From: Streptomyces sp. AC558_RSS880
GTDB taxonomy: Bacteria; Actinomycetota; Actinomycetes; Streptomycetales; Streptomycetaceae
DNA length: 64,000 nucleotides
NCBI RefSeq assembly: GCF_019049255.1
Contig: NZ_JAGMUJ010000041.1
Location: forward strand, 1 to 64,000
Reading direction: 5' to 3'
Made by a program: the position numbers and the translations under genes. Shown piece after piece: positions 9,168 through 17,073 of the stretch. A model generated the notes under the pieces. The model did no database searches, was not told the DNA's origin, and saw nothing but the letters and a program-made list of their open reading frames with translations. The number at the start of each line of letters is the position of its first letter. The first letter of the stretch is position 1.

Positions 9168-10619
9168 ATGTCCACGTCGGCCACCACCAAGGCCCCCACC
9201 CCCGAGCAGCCGGGGTCAGGTGCCGCGTCCGGCGCCCTCGACCGCTACTTCCGGATCTCCGAGCGCGGCAGCACCCTGTCCCGTGAGGTCCGCGGCGGTT
9301 TCGCCACCTTCTTCGCCATGGCGTACATCATCGTGCTGAACCCGATCATCCTGGGCAGCGCGAAGGACATGTACGGCAACCAGCTCGACAACGGCCAGCT
9401 GGTCACCGCGACCGCCCTGACCGCGGCGTTCACCACGCTGCTCATGGGCGTCATCGGCAACGTCCCGATCGCGCTGGCCGCCGGTCTCGGTGTGAACTCG
9501 GTCGTCGCGCTCCAGCTCGCGCCGCGCATGTCGTGGCCGGACGCCATGGGCATGGTGGTGCTGGCCGGCTTCGTCGTGATGCTGCTGGTCGCCACCGGTC
9601 TGCGCGAGCGCGTGATGAACGCCGTCCCGCACGGTCTGCGCAAGGCCATCGCCATCGGCATCGGCCTGTTCATCATGCTGATCGGTCTGGTCGACTCCGG
9701 TTTCGTCACCCGTATGCCGGACGCCGCCCAGACCACCGTCCCGCTCCAGCTCGGCACCGGCGGTCACCTCACCGGCTGGCCGGTGCTCGTCTTCATCCTC
9801 GGCGCGCTGCTGACGCTGGCGCTGATCGTGCGCCGGGTGCCGGGCGCGATCCTCATCTCGATCGTCGCGATGACGGTCGTCGCGGTGGTCATCAACGCCG
9901 TCGCCGACATCCCGTCCTGGGGCCTGACGACGCCGACCTGGCCCGGCAACCCGGTCGCCACCCCCGACTTCGGTCTGATCGGCGAGGTCAGCCTGTTCGG
10001 CGGCTTCGGCAAGGTCGGCGTGCTGACCGGCGTCCTGTTCGTCTTCACCGTGCTGCTGTCGTGCTTCTTCGACGCGATGGGCACGATCATGGGCGTCTCG
10101 GACGAGGCCAAGCTGACCGACGCGCAGGGCCAGATGCCCGGCATCAACAAGGTCCTGTTCATCGACGGTGTCGCGGTCGCCGCCGGCGGTGCCAGCTCCT
10201 CCTCGGCCACCACCGCGTTCGTGGAGTCCACGGCCGGTGTCGGCGAGGGGGCGAGGACCGGCTTCGCCAACGTCGTCACCGGCGGACTGTTCGCGGTGGC
10301 GCTGTTCCTCACGCCCGTCGCCACGATGGTCCCGTCCCAGGCGGCCACCCCGGCGCTGCTCGCGGTGGGCTTCCTGATCCTGGCCGGTTCGGTCAAGGAG
10401 ATCGACTGGGCGGACCACACGATCGCCGTCCCGGCCTTCGTGACGATGGTGATGATGCCGTTCACCTACTCGATCACCAACGGCATCGGCATGGGCTTCA
10501 TCACCTTCGCGGTTCTGCGGCTGGCGGCCGGCCGCGGCCGGGAGGTCCCGTCGGCGATGTACGTGGTGGCGGCGGTGTTCGCCTTCTACTACCTGATGCC
10601 GGCGCTGGGCCTGACCTGA
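9168..10619 (+). CDS. NCS2-family purine permease (AzgA/PbuG-like)
   Basis: A 483-residue protein with about 12-14 membrane segments. It has the AzgA-subfamily signatures of the nucleobase/cation symporter-2 fold: TFFAMAYIIVLNPIILG in the first helix, GLGVNSVVALQLAP, and SSSATTAFVESTAGVGEGARTG in the substrate-binding helices. The likely substrate is hypoxanthine, guanine or adenine, imported with protons. ATG at 9168 follows GATGAGG by seven bases. The 181-bp divergent region before it is AT-rich around 9070-9125 and probably holds its promoter. I found no purine riboswitch core in it. Confidence 0.9.
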   Translation: MSTSATTKAPTPEQPGSGAASGALDRYFRISERGSTLSREVRGGFATFFAMAYIIVLNPIILGSAKDMYGNQLDNGQLVTATALTAAFTTLLMGVIGNVPIALAAGLGVNSVVALQLAPRMSWPDAMGMVVLAGFVVMLLVATGLRERVMNAVPHGLRKAIAIGIGLFIMLIGLVDSGFVTRMPDAAQTTVPLQLGTGGHLTGWPVLVFILGALLTLALIVRRVPGAILISIVAMTVVAVVINAVADIPSWGLTTPTWPGNPVATPDFGLIGEVSLFGGFGKVGVLTGVLFVFTVLLSCFFDAMGTIMGVSDEAKLTDAQGQMPGINKVLFIDGVAVAAGGASSSSATTAFVESTAGVGEGARTGFANVVTGGLFAVALFLTPVATMVPSQAATPALLAVGFLILAGSVKEIDWADHTIAVPAFVTMVMMPFTYSITNGIGMGFITFAVLRLAAGRGREVPSAMYVVAAVFAFYYLMPALGLT

Positions 10620-10709
10620 TCCCACGCCACGGGGATCATGTGATCCCACGCCACGGAGCTCACGTGACCCCGCACCACGGGGTCACCTGACCCCGCACCA
10701 CGGGCTCAC
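10617..10709 (+). terminator. Tandem array of four 23-24 bp hairpin-forming repeats
   Basis: Four head-to-tail units follow the permease stop codon. Unit one pairs TGATCCC (10617-10623) with GGGATCA (10632-10638). Unit three pairs GTGACCCC (10664-10671) with GGGGTCAC (10679-10686). Units two and four have the same layout with weaker pairing. The array ends inside the stop codon of the convergent RHH gene, so it can serve as a bidirectional terminator built from duplicated hairpins. Confidence 0.65.
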
Positions 10710-10894
10710 GTGACCCCGTAGAACTTCTCCGTCTCCTCGACGGCGGTCTGGAACCGCTGGTCGAAGTCATCGCGCATGAGCGTCCGGACGACATAGTCCT
10801 GGACGCTCATGCCGCGTTTGGCGGCATGCTCACGGAGTCGTTCGAGCAGGTCGTGGTCGATGCGCAGGCTGAACACGTCGGTCCCCATGCGCAT
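10706..10894 (-). CDS. Ribbon-helix-helix-like small protein
   Basis: 62 residues. DVFSLRIDHDLLERLREHAAKRGMSVQDYVVRTLMRDDFDQRF has the beta-strand, helix, turn (RGMS), helix pattern of MetJ/Arc-type DNA-binding proteins and of FitA-like antitoxins. No toxin gene is adjacent, so it is either an orphan antitoxin-like regulator or a small transcription factor. Two starts are possible (10894 or 10888); neither has a good ribosome site. Its 3' end overlaps the hairpin repeats. Confidence 0.6.
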   Translation of the reverse strand: MRMGTDVFSLRIDHDLLERLREHAAKRGMSVQDYVVRTLMRDDFDQRFQTAVEETEKFYGVT

Positions 10895-10939
10895 GAGGGT
10901 TGCTGCACACCACGGTGCGGCGCGCCACGATTCGCGGAT

Positions 10940-10961
10940 GGATCACTCATATGGGTGATCC
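10940..10961. promoter_or_regulatory. Inverted repeat upstream of the RHH gene
   Basis: GGATCAC (10940-10946) and GTGATCC (10955-10961) are perfect inverted arms with an 8-base centre. They sit between the RHH gene and the marR gene. An operator for the RHH protein is a reasonable guess. Confidence 0.4.
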
Positions 10962-11012
10962 GGTGTGACAGTGGCGGGGGTCACGGACACGTACGCGCCT
11001 TCCGAGTGGTCC

Positions 11013-11038
11013 TTAGCGAGAGTAATGAGTTACGCTAA
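11013..11038. promoter_or_regulatory. Probable MarR operator
   Basis: TTAGCG (11013-11018) and CGCTAA (11033-11038) form a perfect inverted repeat enclosing a second one (GTAA-TGAG-TTAC, 11022-11033). The element ends five bases before the marR start codon, a position expected for autorepression of the marR-MFS pair. Confidence 0.6.
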
Positions 11039-11043
11039 AGAAC

Positions 11044-11481
11044 ATGCCGGACTTCAGCCATGGCGACGACGCAGCCGCCGTGAACGCCCTCCGATCCGCC
11101 GTGATGCGGCTGTCCCGTCGGCTCAAGCACCAGCGCGTCGACGAGTCCCTCAGCCCCACCGAGATGTCGGTGCTGGGCACCCTGGCCCGCTGCGGCCGGG
11201 CCACCCCGGGCGAGCTCGCCCGCAAGGAGCACGTCCAGCCGCCGTCGATGACCCGCATCGTGGCCCTGCTGGAGGCCAAGGGACTGGTCCGCCTCGAGCC
11301 GCACCCCGACGACCGGCGCCAGAAGGTCGTCACGCAGACCGAGCAGGCCGAGGCGATGCTCGAGGAGAGCCGCCGCAAGCGGAACGCGTTCCTGGCCTCG
11401 CTGGTCGAGGAACTCGACGACGACGAGTGGGCGAAACTGCGCGCCGCCGCCCCCGTGCTGGAGAAACTGGCGCACGTCTGA
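11044..11481 (+). CDS. MarR-family transcriptional regulator
   Basis: 145 residues with the winged-helix core of the family. LSPTEMSVLGTLARCGRATPGELARKEHVQPPSMTRIVALLEAKGLV supplies the helix-turn-helix, and RLEPHPDDRRQKVVTQTE the DxR wing motif. N- and C-terminal helices form the dimer interface. It is followed after 36 bp by an MFS exporter, the classic MarR-controlled pair. A nested palindrome sits directly before its start codon. The effector is unknown. Confidence 0.9.
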   Translation: MPDFSHGDDAAAVNALRSAVMRLSRRLKHQRVDESLSPTEMSVLGTLARCGRATPGELARKEHVQPPSMTRIVALLEAKGLVRLEPHPDDRRQKVVTQTEQAEAMLEESRRKRNAFLASLVEELDDDEWAKLRAAAPVLEKLAHV

Positions 11482-11517
11482 GCACACGGCACAGCAGCAG
11501 CTAGGAGGCGAACCCTT

Positions 11518-12882
11518 TTGAGTACGGGATCCGGAGCAGCTTCCGCCCCCGCACCTGACCCCCACGACACCCTGCCCGCCCCCGAGACTCCCGCCCGCAA
11601 GGCCTCGATGTTCGCCTCGCTGCGGGTCAGGAACTACCGCCTGTTCTTCGTCGGCCAGGTCGTCTCCAACATCGGCACCTGGATGCAGCGCATCGCCCAG
11701 GACTGGCTGGTGCTCAGCCTCACCGGCTCCTCGGCCGCCGTCGGCATCACCACGGCCCTGCAGTTCCTGCCGATGCTGCTGTTCGGCCTGTACGGCGGTG
11801 TCCTCGTCGACCGCCTGCGCAAGCGCCCCACGCTGCTCGTCACGCAGATCGCGATGGCCCTCACCTCCCTCGCCCTCGCCGCCCTCACCCTGACGGGACG
11901 GGTCGAGGTCTGGCACATCTACGTCGCCGCCTTCGCCCTCGGTCTCGCGACCGTCGTCGACAATCCGGCCCGCCAGTCCTTCGTCTCCGAACTCGTCGGC
12001 CCCGGCCAGCTGCAGAACGCGGTCAGCCTGAACTCCGCGAACTTCCAGTCCGCCCGCCTGGTCGGCCCCGCCGTCGCGGGCCTGCTGATCACCGGCGTCG
12101 GCACCGGCTGGGCGTTCCTCCTCAACGGCCTGTCCTTCGTCGCGCCGCTGGCCGGCCTGATGCTGATGCGCGCCCGCGAGCTGCACGCCGTAGAGCGGGC
12201 CCCGCGCGGCAAGGGACAGCTGCGGGAGGGCCTGCGCTACGTCACCGGGCGGCCCGAGCTGATCTGGCCGATCGTCCTGGTCGGCTTCATCGGCACCTTC
12301 GCCTTCAACTTCCCCGTCTACCTCTCGGCCTTCGCCGACGACGTCTTCCACGGGGGCGCGGGCGTCTACAGCATGTTCAACACGCTGATGGCGGTCGGCT
12401 CGGTCGCCGGCGCCCTGCTCGCCGCCCGGCGCGGCACGGCCCGGCTGCGGCTGCTGATCCTGGCCGCGCTGGCCTTCGGCGCACTGGAGATCCTCGCCGC
12501 CGCGTCGCCGGAGCTGTGGATGTTCGCCCTGATCATGGTCCCGCTGGGCCTGTTCTCGATGACGGTCAACGTCACCACCAACACCAGCCTCCAGATGGCC
12601 ACCGACCCGGCGATGCGCGGCCGCGTCATGGCCCTCTACATGATGGTCTTCCTCGGCGGCTCCCCGGTCGGCGCCCCGATCGTCGGCTGGGTCACCGACA
12701 CCTACGGCGCCCGCGTCGGCTTCGCGGCCGGCGGTGCGGTCGCGGTCGCCGCGGCGGCCGTCATCGGCCTGATCCTGGCCAGGGTCGGCGGACTGCGCCT
12801 GTCGGTGGGCTGGCACCGGGGCCACCCCAGCGTCCGCTTCGTACCACGGGAGCGTCAGGAGGCACTGGCGCCGGTGGCCTGA
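11518..12882 (+). CDS. MFS exporter (DHA3/EntS-like)
   Basis: 454 residues, about 12 membrane helices. The opening SLRVRNYRLFFVGQVVSNIGTWMQRIAQDWLVLSLTGSSAAVGITTALQFLPMLLFGLYGGVLVDRLRKR is the signature of the DHA3 branch (MacA/EntS-type drug or siderophore exporters). The rigid loop motif GGVLVDRLRKR lies between helices 2 and 3. The start is TTG at 11518, set by AGGAGG at 11503-11508, nine bases upstream. It is probably co-transcribed with marR. Export of a toxic compound sensed by MarR is the likely role. Confidence 0.85.
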   Translation: MSTGSGAASAPAPDPHDTLPAPETPARKASMFASLRVRNYRLFFVGQVVSNIGTWMQRIAQDWLVLSLTGSSAAVGITTALQFLPMLLFGLYGGVLVDRLRKRPTLLVTQIAMALTSLALAALTLTGRVEVWHIYVAAFALGLATVVDNPARQSFVSELVGPGQLQNAVSLNSANFQSARLVGPAVAGLLITGVGTGWAFLLNGLSFVAPLAGLMLMRARELHAVERAPRGKGQLREGLRYVTGRPELIWPIVLVGFIGTFAFNFPVYLSAFADDVFHGGAGVYSMFNTLMAVGSVAGALLAARRGTARLRLLILAALAFGALEILAAASPELWMFALIMVPLGLFSMTVNVTTNTSLQMATDPAMRGRVMALYMMVFLGGSPVGAPIVGWVTDTYGARVGFAAGGAVAVAAAAVIGLILARVGGLRLSVGWHRGHPSVRFVPRERQEALAPVA

Positions 12883-12897
12883 CGGCAGACTGGCTCC

Positions 12898-13470
12898 ATG
12901 AGACTCTTCGCCGCCGTACTGCCCCCCGAGGACGTGGTCCGTGAGCTCGCCGCCGAGGTGGCGGAGTTGCGGAGGCTGCCCGGGGCGGACGGGATGCGGT
13001 GGACCGAGCGGGCCGGATGGCACTTCACGCTCGCCTTCTACGGCGAGGTCGACGACGAGCTCGTACCCGAGCTGACGGTGCGGCTGGGGCGGGCCGCGTC
13101 CCGGACCGAACCGTTCCGGCTGGCTCTCTCCGGCGGCGGCCAGTTCGGGCACGGCCGGGCGCTGTGGACCGGTGCGGAAGGGGACCTGCGCACCATGCGG
13201 CTGCTGGCCGAGCGGGCCGAGGCGGCGGCGCGGAAGGCCGGGGTGCCGATGGAGGACCACCGCCGCTACAAGGCCCACCTGACCGTGGCCCGCAGCCGGG
13301 ACGCCGTCGACACACGACCGTACATGGCGGCCCTGCACGCCTTCCACAGCCGTACCTGGACCGTGGACGAGCTGGTGCTGGTGCGCAGCAACCTGCCGAC
13401 GTCGGGGGTGCCGGGCGAGCAGCCCCGTTACGAGGCGGTCGCCCGACGGGCACTGGGCGCGGCCGGTTAG
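12898..13470 (+). CDS. thpR: RNA 2',3'-cyclic phosphodiesterase (2H family)
   Basis: 190 residues. Two HxT motifs define the 2H phosphoesterase fold: HFTLAFYG in the first half and HLTVARS in the second. The opening MRLFAAVLPPEDVV matches ThpR (formerly 2'-5' RNA ligase), which opens 2',3'-cyclic phosphates at RNA ends. There is no Shine-Dalgarno before the ATG. A TGACGGCAGACT-like -10 sits close to it, so a leaderless transcript is possible. Cytoplasmic. Confidence 0.85.
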   Translation: MRLFAAVLPPEDVVRELAAEVAELRRLPGADGMRWTERAGWHFTLAFYGEVDDELVPELTVRLGRAASRTEPFRLALSGGGQFGHGRALWTGAEGDLRTMRLLAERAEAAARKAGVPMEDHRRYKAHLTVARSRDAVDTRPYMAALHAFHSRTWTVDELVLVRSNLPTSGVPGEQPRYEAVARRALGAAG

Positions 13471-13480
13471 GCTCGACGGC

Positions 13481-13570
13481 GTGGACCCGAAGACCCGTAA
13501 CCGGATCATGGCCGGCGCGCTCGTGCTGATGTTCGTCGTGGTGGCGCTGACGGCGGCGCTGGGCAAGTAG
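13481..13570 (+). CDS. 29-residue single-pass membrane peptide
   Basis: GTG at 13481 gives MDPKTRNRIMAGALVLMFVV followed by VALTAALGK. A short polar basic head precedes one transmembrane helix. It starts ten bases after thpR, and TAGGCT (13469-13474) seven bases upstream would suit a leaderless promoter. I recall very similar unannotated peptides in other streptomycetes, but that is memory and not a search. The alternating codon choice is typical of the genome. Confidence 0.55.
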   Translation: MDPKTRNRIMAGALVLMFVVVALTAALGK

Positions 13571-13597
13571 CGCCGCCGCCGTACGCGTACGCGCTCG

Positions 13598-14590
13598 CTA
13601 CCAGGCGAAGGCCTCCGGCGACGGCCCCGGGCCCGGGAAGATCTCGTCCAGCGAGGTCAGCAGCTCCTCGCTCAGCTCCAGCTCGACCGCGCGCAGCGCG
13701 GAGGCGAGCTGCTCGGCCGTGCGCGGACCGACGATCGGGCCGGTCACGCCGGGCCGGGTGAGCAGCCAGGCCAGCGCGGCCTCGCTGGGCTCGACGCCGT
13801 GCTTGTCGAGCAGGTCCTCGTACGCCTGGATCTGCGCGCGGGACGACGGGTCGGCGAGCGTGTCGGCGGCCCGTCCGGAGGCGCGTCGGCCGCCCTGGAC
13901 CTCCTTCTTGATCACACCGCCCAGCAGGCCCCCGTGCAGCGGCGACCACGGGATGACCCCGAGCCCGTACTCCTGCGCGGCCGGGATGACCTCCATCTCG
14001 GCGCGGCGCTCGGCGAGGTTGTAGAGGCACTGCTCGCTGACCAGGCCGATGGTGCCGCCGCGCCGGGCGGCGATCTCGTTGGCCTGGGCGATCTTGTAGC
14101 CGGGGAAGTTCGAGGAACCGGCGTAGAGGACCTTGCCCTGCTGGACCAGGACGTCGATCGCCTGCCAGATCTCCTCGAACGGCGTGTTCCGGTCGACGTG
14201 GTGGAACTGGTAGACGTCGATGTAGTCGGTCCCCAGCCGCTTCAGCGAGGCGTCGACGGCCCGGCGGATGTTCACCGCGGACAGCTTGTCGTGGTTGGGC
14301 CACGCCTCGCCGTCCGTGCCCATGTTGCCGTACACCTTGGTCGCGAGGACCACCTTGTCGCGGCGGTCGCCGCCCTTCGCGAACCAGCTGCCGATGATGC
14401 TCTCGGTACGGCCCTTGTTCTCGCCCCAGCCGTAGACGTTGGCCGTGTCGAAGAAATTCAGACCCGCGTCCAGCGCGGCGTCCATGATGGCGTGGCTGTC
14501 GGCCTCGTCGGTCTGCGGACCGAAGTTCATCGTCCCGAGGACGAGGCGGCTGACCTTGAGTCCCGTGCGTCCGAGCTGCGTGTACTTCAT
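13598..14590 (-). CDS. Aldo/keto reductase
   Basis: 330 residues in the AKR TIM barrel. MKYTQLGRTGLKVSRLVLGTMNFG opens the family. FFDTANVYGWGENKGRTESIIG holds the Asp and Tyr of the catalytic tetrad. KVVLATKVYG gives the Lys and YIDVYQFHHVD the His. SNFPGYKIAQAN and GPRTAEQLASALRA bind NADPH. The substrate is unknown. The ATG at 14590 is used; a TTG nine bases upstream in frame is the alternative. It runs convergently to the thpR side with only 27 bp between. Confidence 0.9.
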   Translation of the reverse strand: MKYTQLGRTGLKVSRLVLGTMNFGPQTDEADSHAIMDAALDAGLNFFDTANVYGWGENKGRTESIIGSWFAKGGDRRDKVVLATKVYGNMGTDGEAWPNHDKLSAVNIRRAVDASLKRLGTDYIDVYQFHHVDRNTPFEEIWQAIDVLVQQGKVLYAGSSNFPGYKIAQANEIAARRGGTIGLVSEQCLYNLAERRAEMEVIPAAQEYGLGVIPWSPLHGGLLGGVIKKEVQGGRRASGRAADTLADPSSRAQIQAYEDLLDKHGVEPSEAALAWLLTRPGVTGPIVGPRTAEQLASALRAVELELSEELLTSLDEIFPGPGPSPEAFAW

Positions 14591-14620
14591 GGTCGTCAAG
14601 CCAACGGCCTGGAGTGCGCT

Positions 14621-15223
14621 CTATGCAAGAGGGGACCGGTCCCGGGGGAAGTTGCTGGTGCTCACGGTCAGGTCGGCCACGGTGCCGGTCAGATCGATGT
14701 CGTCACCGAAGTCCACCCGCGTCCTCGTGACGTAGTCGCCGTTCTTCGGGTCGGTGTAGACGTAGCAGCGGCCCCGGTAGGGGTCGACGATGACGTAGAG
14801 GGGCACTTCGGCGGTCGCGTAGGCGGCCTTCTTCGGGCCGTAGTCGTTGGCGGCCGTGCCCTCGGAGATGACCTCGAAGACGAACTCGACGTCCTCGTAC
14901 CGCCAATGGCCCTCGTCGTCCTTCTCGGCGGAGGCGCGGAGTACGGCGACGTCCGGGCAGAGACCGTTCTCGTGGCCGGGGAAGTCGATGCGGACGTCCG
15001 AGAACACCTTGACGTCCTCCCCGAACCGGGCTTCAACAGCCATGGCGAGCTTGAAGATGATGGCCCAATGAGTGTCACGCTGCGGTGTCATGTAGACGTT
15101 GCCCCCGACGATCTCGACCCTGAATCCTTCGGGGACGGGCATCCGCTCCAGGCGCTCGAACCACTCGTCCAAGCGCTGAGTGTTGACGTCGGCCATGGCG
15201 ATCCTGTCTTCAAGGACGGTCAT
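14621..15223 (-). CDS. Uma2-family (DUF820) PD-(D/E)XK nuclease-fold protein
   Basis: 200 residues. The restriction-enzyme-like core is visible: EIVGGNVYMTP, then CPDVAVL (Asp), FVFEVISEGT (Glu) and YGPKKAAYATAEVPLYVIVDP (Lys), the order PD...ExS...K of DUF820. Streptomycetes carry many paralogues of unknown role, often near regulatory or mobile genes. The start at 15223 has a strong GGGAGGAG eight bases upstream. No partner gene is apparent. Confidence 0.8.
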   Translation of the reverse strand: MTVLEDRIAMADVNTQRLDEWFERLERMPVPEGFRVEIVGGNVYMTPQRDTHWAIIFKLAMAVEARFGEDVKVFSDVRIDFPGHENGLCPDVAVLRASAEKDDEGHWRYEDVEFVFEVISEGTAANDYGPKKAAYATAEVPLYVIVDPYRGRCYVYTDPKNGDYVTRTRVDFGDDIDLTGTVADLTVSTSNFPRDRSPLA

Positions 15224-15332
15224 CGTGGCGCTCCTCCCCGGCCGCCCCACGGACGAGTGCGGCCGCGCGGTACAACGATACGCACGGTGAGGAGGACACG
15301 GGGCGGAGCGCATATGCCAGAAGCCCCGGCCG

Positions 15333-15998
15333 CTACGCCGCCCCGTACGGCCCGCCCAGCCCCCACCCCCGCCACATCGCCTCCGCGAAGGCCCCCGCGA
15401 TCCTGTGCTCGCCGCTCTCGTTGGGATGCGTGCCGTCGTACGTGTCCGTGTGGAAGTCGTACGACGCCGGCGGCGGGACCAGCAGCAGCGGCGAGCCCGG
15501 CTCGTCCAGGTCGGCGACCGCCTTCGCCAGGAGTTCGTTGAAGTGGGCGACCTGTTCGGCGAAGGCCGGGTCGGCCTCCACCCGGACGTTCCGGATCACC
15601 GGCATGACGGCCACGCGGACGCGCGGGTTCGCGGCCCTCGCCCCGGCGACGAAGGCGCGGACGTTCTCCGCCGTCTGTTCGGCGTTCGTGTAGAAGCCCA
15701 GGTCGATCAGGCCCAGCGACACCAGCAGCACGTCCGCGTGGCAGGAGCGCACGGCCTCGCCGATCAGCGGGACCATGTGCTGCCAGCCCTCGCCCCAGCC
15801 GGCCAGGTGGGCGCGGGGGAAGTCCGGATCGGCGTACGCGTACGACGTGGGGGCGTCCGTCGACGGGTCGTGGAGCGCCTCGCGCGGGCCCACCAGCGTG
15901 CAGGGGCCGTCGTACGCCGTGCACAGGTGCTGCCACAGCCGGTAGCGCCAGGTGTGTTCACCCGCGCTCCCGATCGTCATCGAGTCACCTACGGGCAT
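15333..15998 (-). CDS. SGNH/GDSL hydrolase
   Basis: About 221 residues. Block I is GDSMTIG (nucleophile Ser), block II VSLGLIDLG (Gly but Ile-Asp rather than the usual Asn-Asp), and block V DGTHPNESGEHRIA (catalytic Asp and His). The frame extends upstream, but the region before FMPVGDSMTIG has no signal peptide. I took the ATG at 15998; a GTG at 16010 is possible. The block III Asn common in the family is not obvious. An esterase or lipase on a small ester is the generic expectation; the substrate is unknown. Confidence 0.75.
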   Translation of the reverse strand: MPVGDSMTIGSAGEHTWRYRLWQHLCTAYDGPCTLVGPREALHDPSTDAPTSYAYADPDFPRAHLAGWGEGWQHMVPLIGEAVRSCHADVLLVSLGLIDLGFYTNAEQTAENVRAFVAGARAANPRVRVAVMPVIRNVRVEADPAFAEQVAHFNELLAKAVADLDEPGSPLLLVPPPASYDFHTDTYDGTHPNESGEHRIAGAFAEAMWRGWGLGGPYGAA

Positions 15999-16098
15999 GA
16001 ACCTGAGCACCCGATCATCATGGACGATCGGTCCGGCCGCCGCGATGTGAGTCCCGACACCCGCCGTGAAGTGCGCTGAACAATGGCACTCTTGGCAC

Positions 16099-17073
16099 AT
16101 GCGCCGACCCTTCGCCCTGCTCGCCGCGACCCTCCTCACGGGCGCGCTCGCCGTGCCCGCCGCCTCCGCCGTCGACGGGGACGAGGGGTTCACGATCAAG
16201 GACCCGCGCATCACCGAGTCCAGCGGACTCGCCGCCTCCCGCCTCCACCCCGGCGTCTACTGGACCCACAACGACCAGGACGACGGGCCCTACCTGTACG
16301 CCGTCGACGGCGGCACCGGCGAGACGGTCGCACGCGTCGCGCTCTCCGGCGTCGGCACGCTCCGCGACGTCGAGGCCATCTCCATCGGCCCCGGCAACAA
16401 GATCTTCGTCGGTGACATCGGGGACAACCTCGGCGGCACCTGGCCCCACGTGTGGATCTACGAGCTGCCCGAGCCGACGGAGCTGAAGGACCGGACGGTC
16501 CGGGCGACGCAGTACGTCGTGAAGTACGAGGACGGCGCCCGCGACGCGGAGTCGATGCTCGTCCACCCGAAGACCGGACGGGTCTACCTCATCGACAAGA
16601 ACGAGGACGGCGGACACCTGTACGAGGGTCCGGCGAAGCTCTCCGCCTCCGGAACGAACGTCTTCCGGCCCACCGTCCCCGTCGACCTCTGGGCCACCGA
16701 CGCCGCGCTCTCCCCGGACGGCGAGCGGCTCGCCGTGCGCGGCTACCTCGGAGGCATCTGGTACGACTGGAACGGCGGCAAGATCCGGCGCGGGGGGCGG
16801 ATCAGCGTGCCCCTGGGGCAGGGCGAGTCCGCCACCTACACCACCGACGGCAGGAAGCTGCTGCTCGGGATGGAGGGGGCCGAGAGCCCCGTCGAGGCCG
16901 AGGACGCGCCCGGGGGCGGTGGAGAGCCGGGGGCGGGCGCCGAGGGCGAGGAGAGCGGGAGCGGTGCTGCCGCCGCCGACGGGACCGGGGGCGAGATCAA
17001 GGTCGGCGCCGCCGCCGCGGCGGCCCTCCTCTGCGTGCTCCTCTTCAGGCTGCTGTGGCGACGCAACCGCTGA
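16099..17073 (+). CDS. Exported, membrane-anchored beta-propeller-like protein
   Basis: 324 residues. Signal peptide MRRPFALLAATLLTGALAVP ends at ASA|VDGD. The body has repeated beta motifs with acidic loops: SSGLAASRLHPGVYWTHNDQDDG, VEAISIGPGNKIFVGDIGDN and DAESMLVHPKTGRVYLIDKN, as in propellers of the SdiA-regulated/esterase-like group. A Gly/Ala/Glu-rich spacer follows, then a C-terminal helix VGAAAAAALLCVLLFRLLWR and a basic tail. The protein should face outward, held by the C-terminal anchor. No ribosome site precedes the ATG at 16099. It abuts the convergent tetR gene with no gap. Confidence 0.7.
   Translation: MRRPFALLAATLLTGALAVPAASAVDGDEGFTIKDPRITESSGLAASRLHPGVYWTHNDQDDGPYLYAVDGGTGETVARVALSGVGTLRDVEAISIGPGNKIFVGDIGDNLGGTWPHVWIYELPEPTELKDRTVRATQYVVKYEDGARDAESMLVHPKTGRVYLIDKNEDGGHLYEGPAKLSASGTNVFRPTVPVDLWATDAALSPDGERLAVRGYLGGIWYDWNGGKIRRGGRISVPLGQGESATYTTDGRKLLLGMEGAESPVEAEDAPGGGGEPGAGAEGEESGSGAAAADGTGGEIKVGAAAAAALLCVLLFRLLWRRNR

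Noticed and set aside
10617..10709. CRISPR array
   Set aside because: Repeats are contiguous, with no unique spacers, and there are no cas genes.
11035..13566. An 843-codon minus-strand frame across marR, MFS and thpR
   Set aside because: It spans three well-supported genes antisense, has no family motif and shows shadow composition.
14621..15223. Mobile element or restriction cluster around the Uma2 gene
   Set aside because: Uma2 proteins are dispersed in streptomycetes. No transposase, methylase or terminal repeats are nearby.
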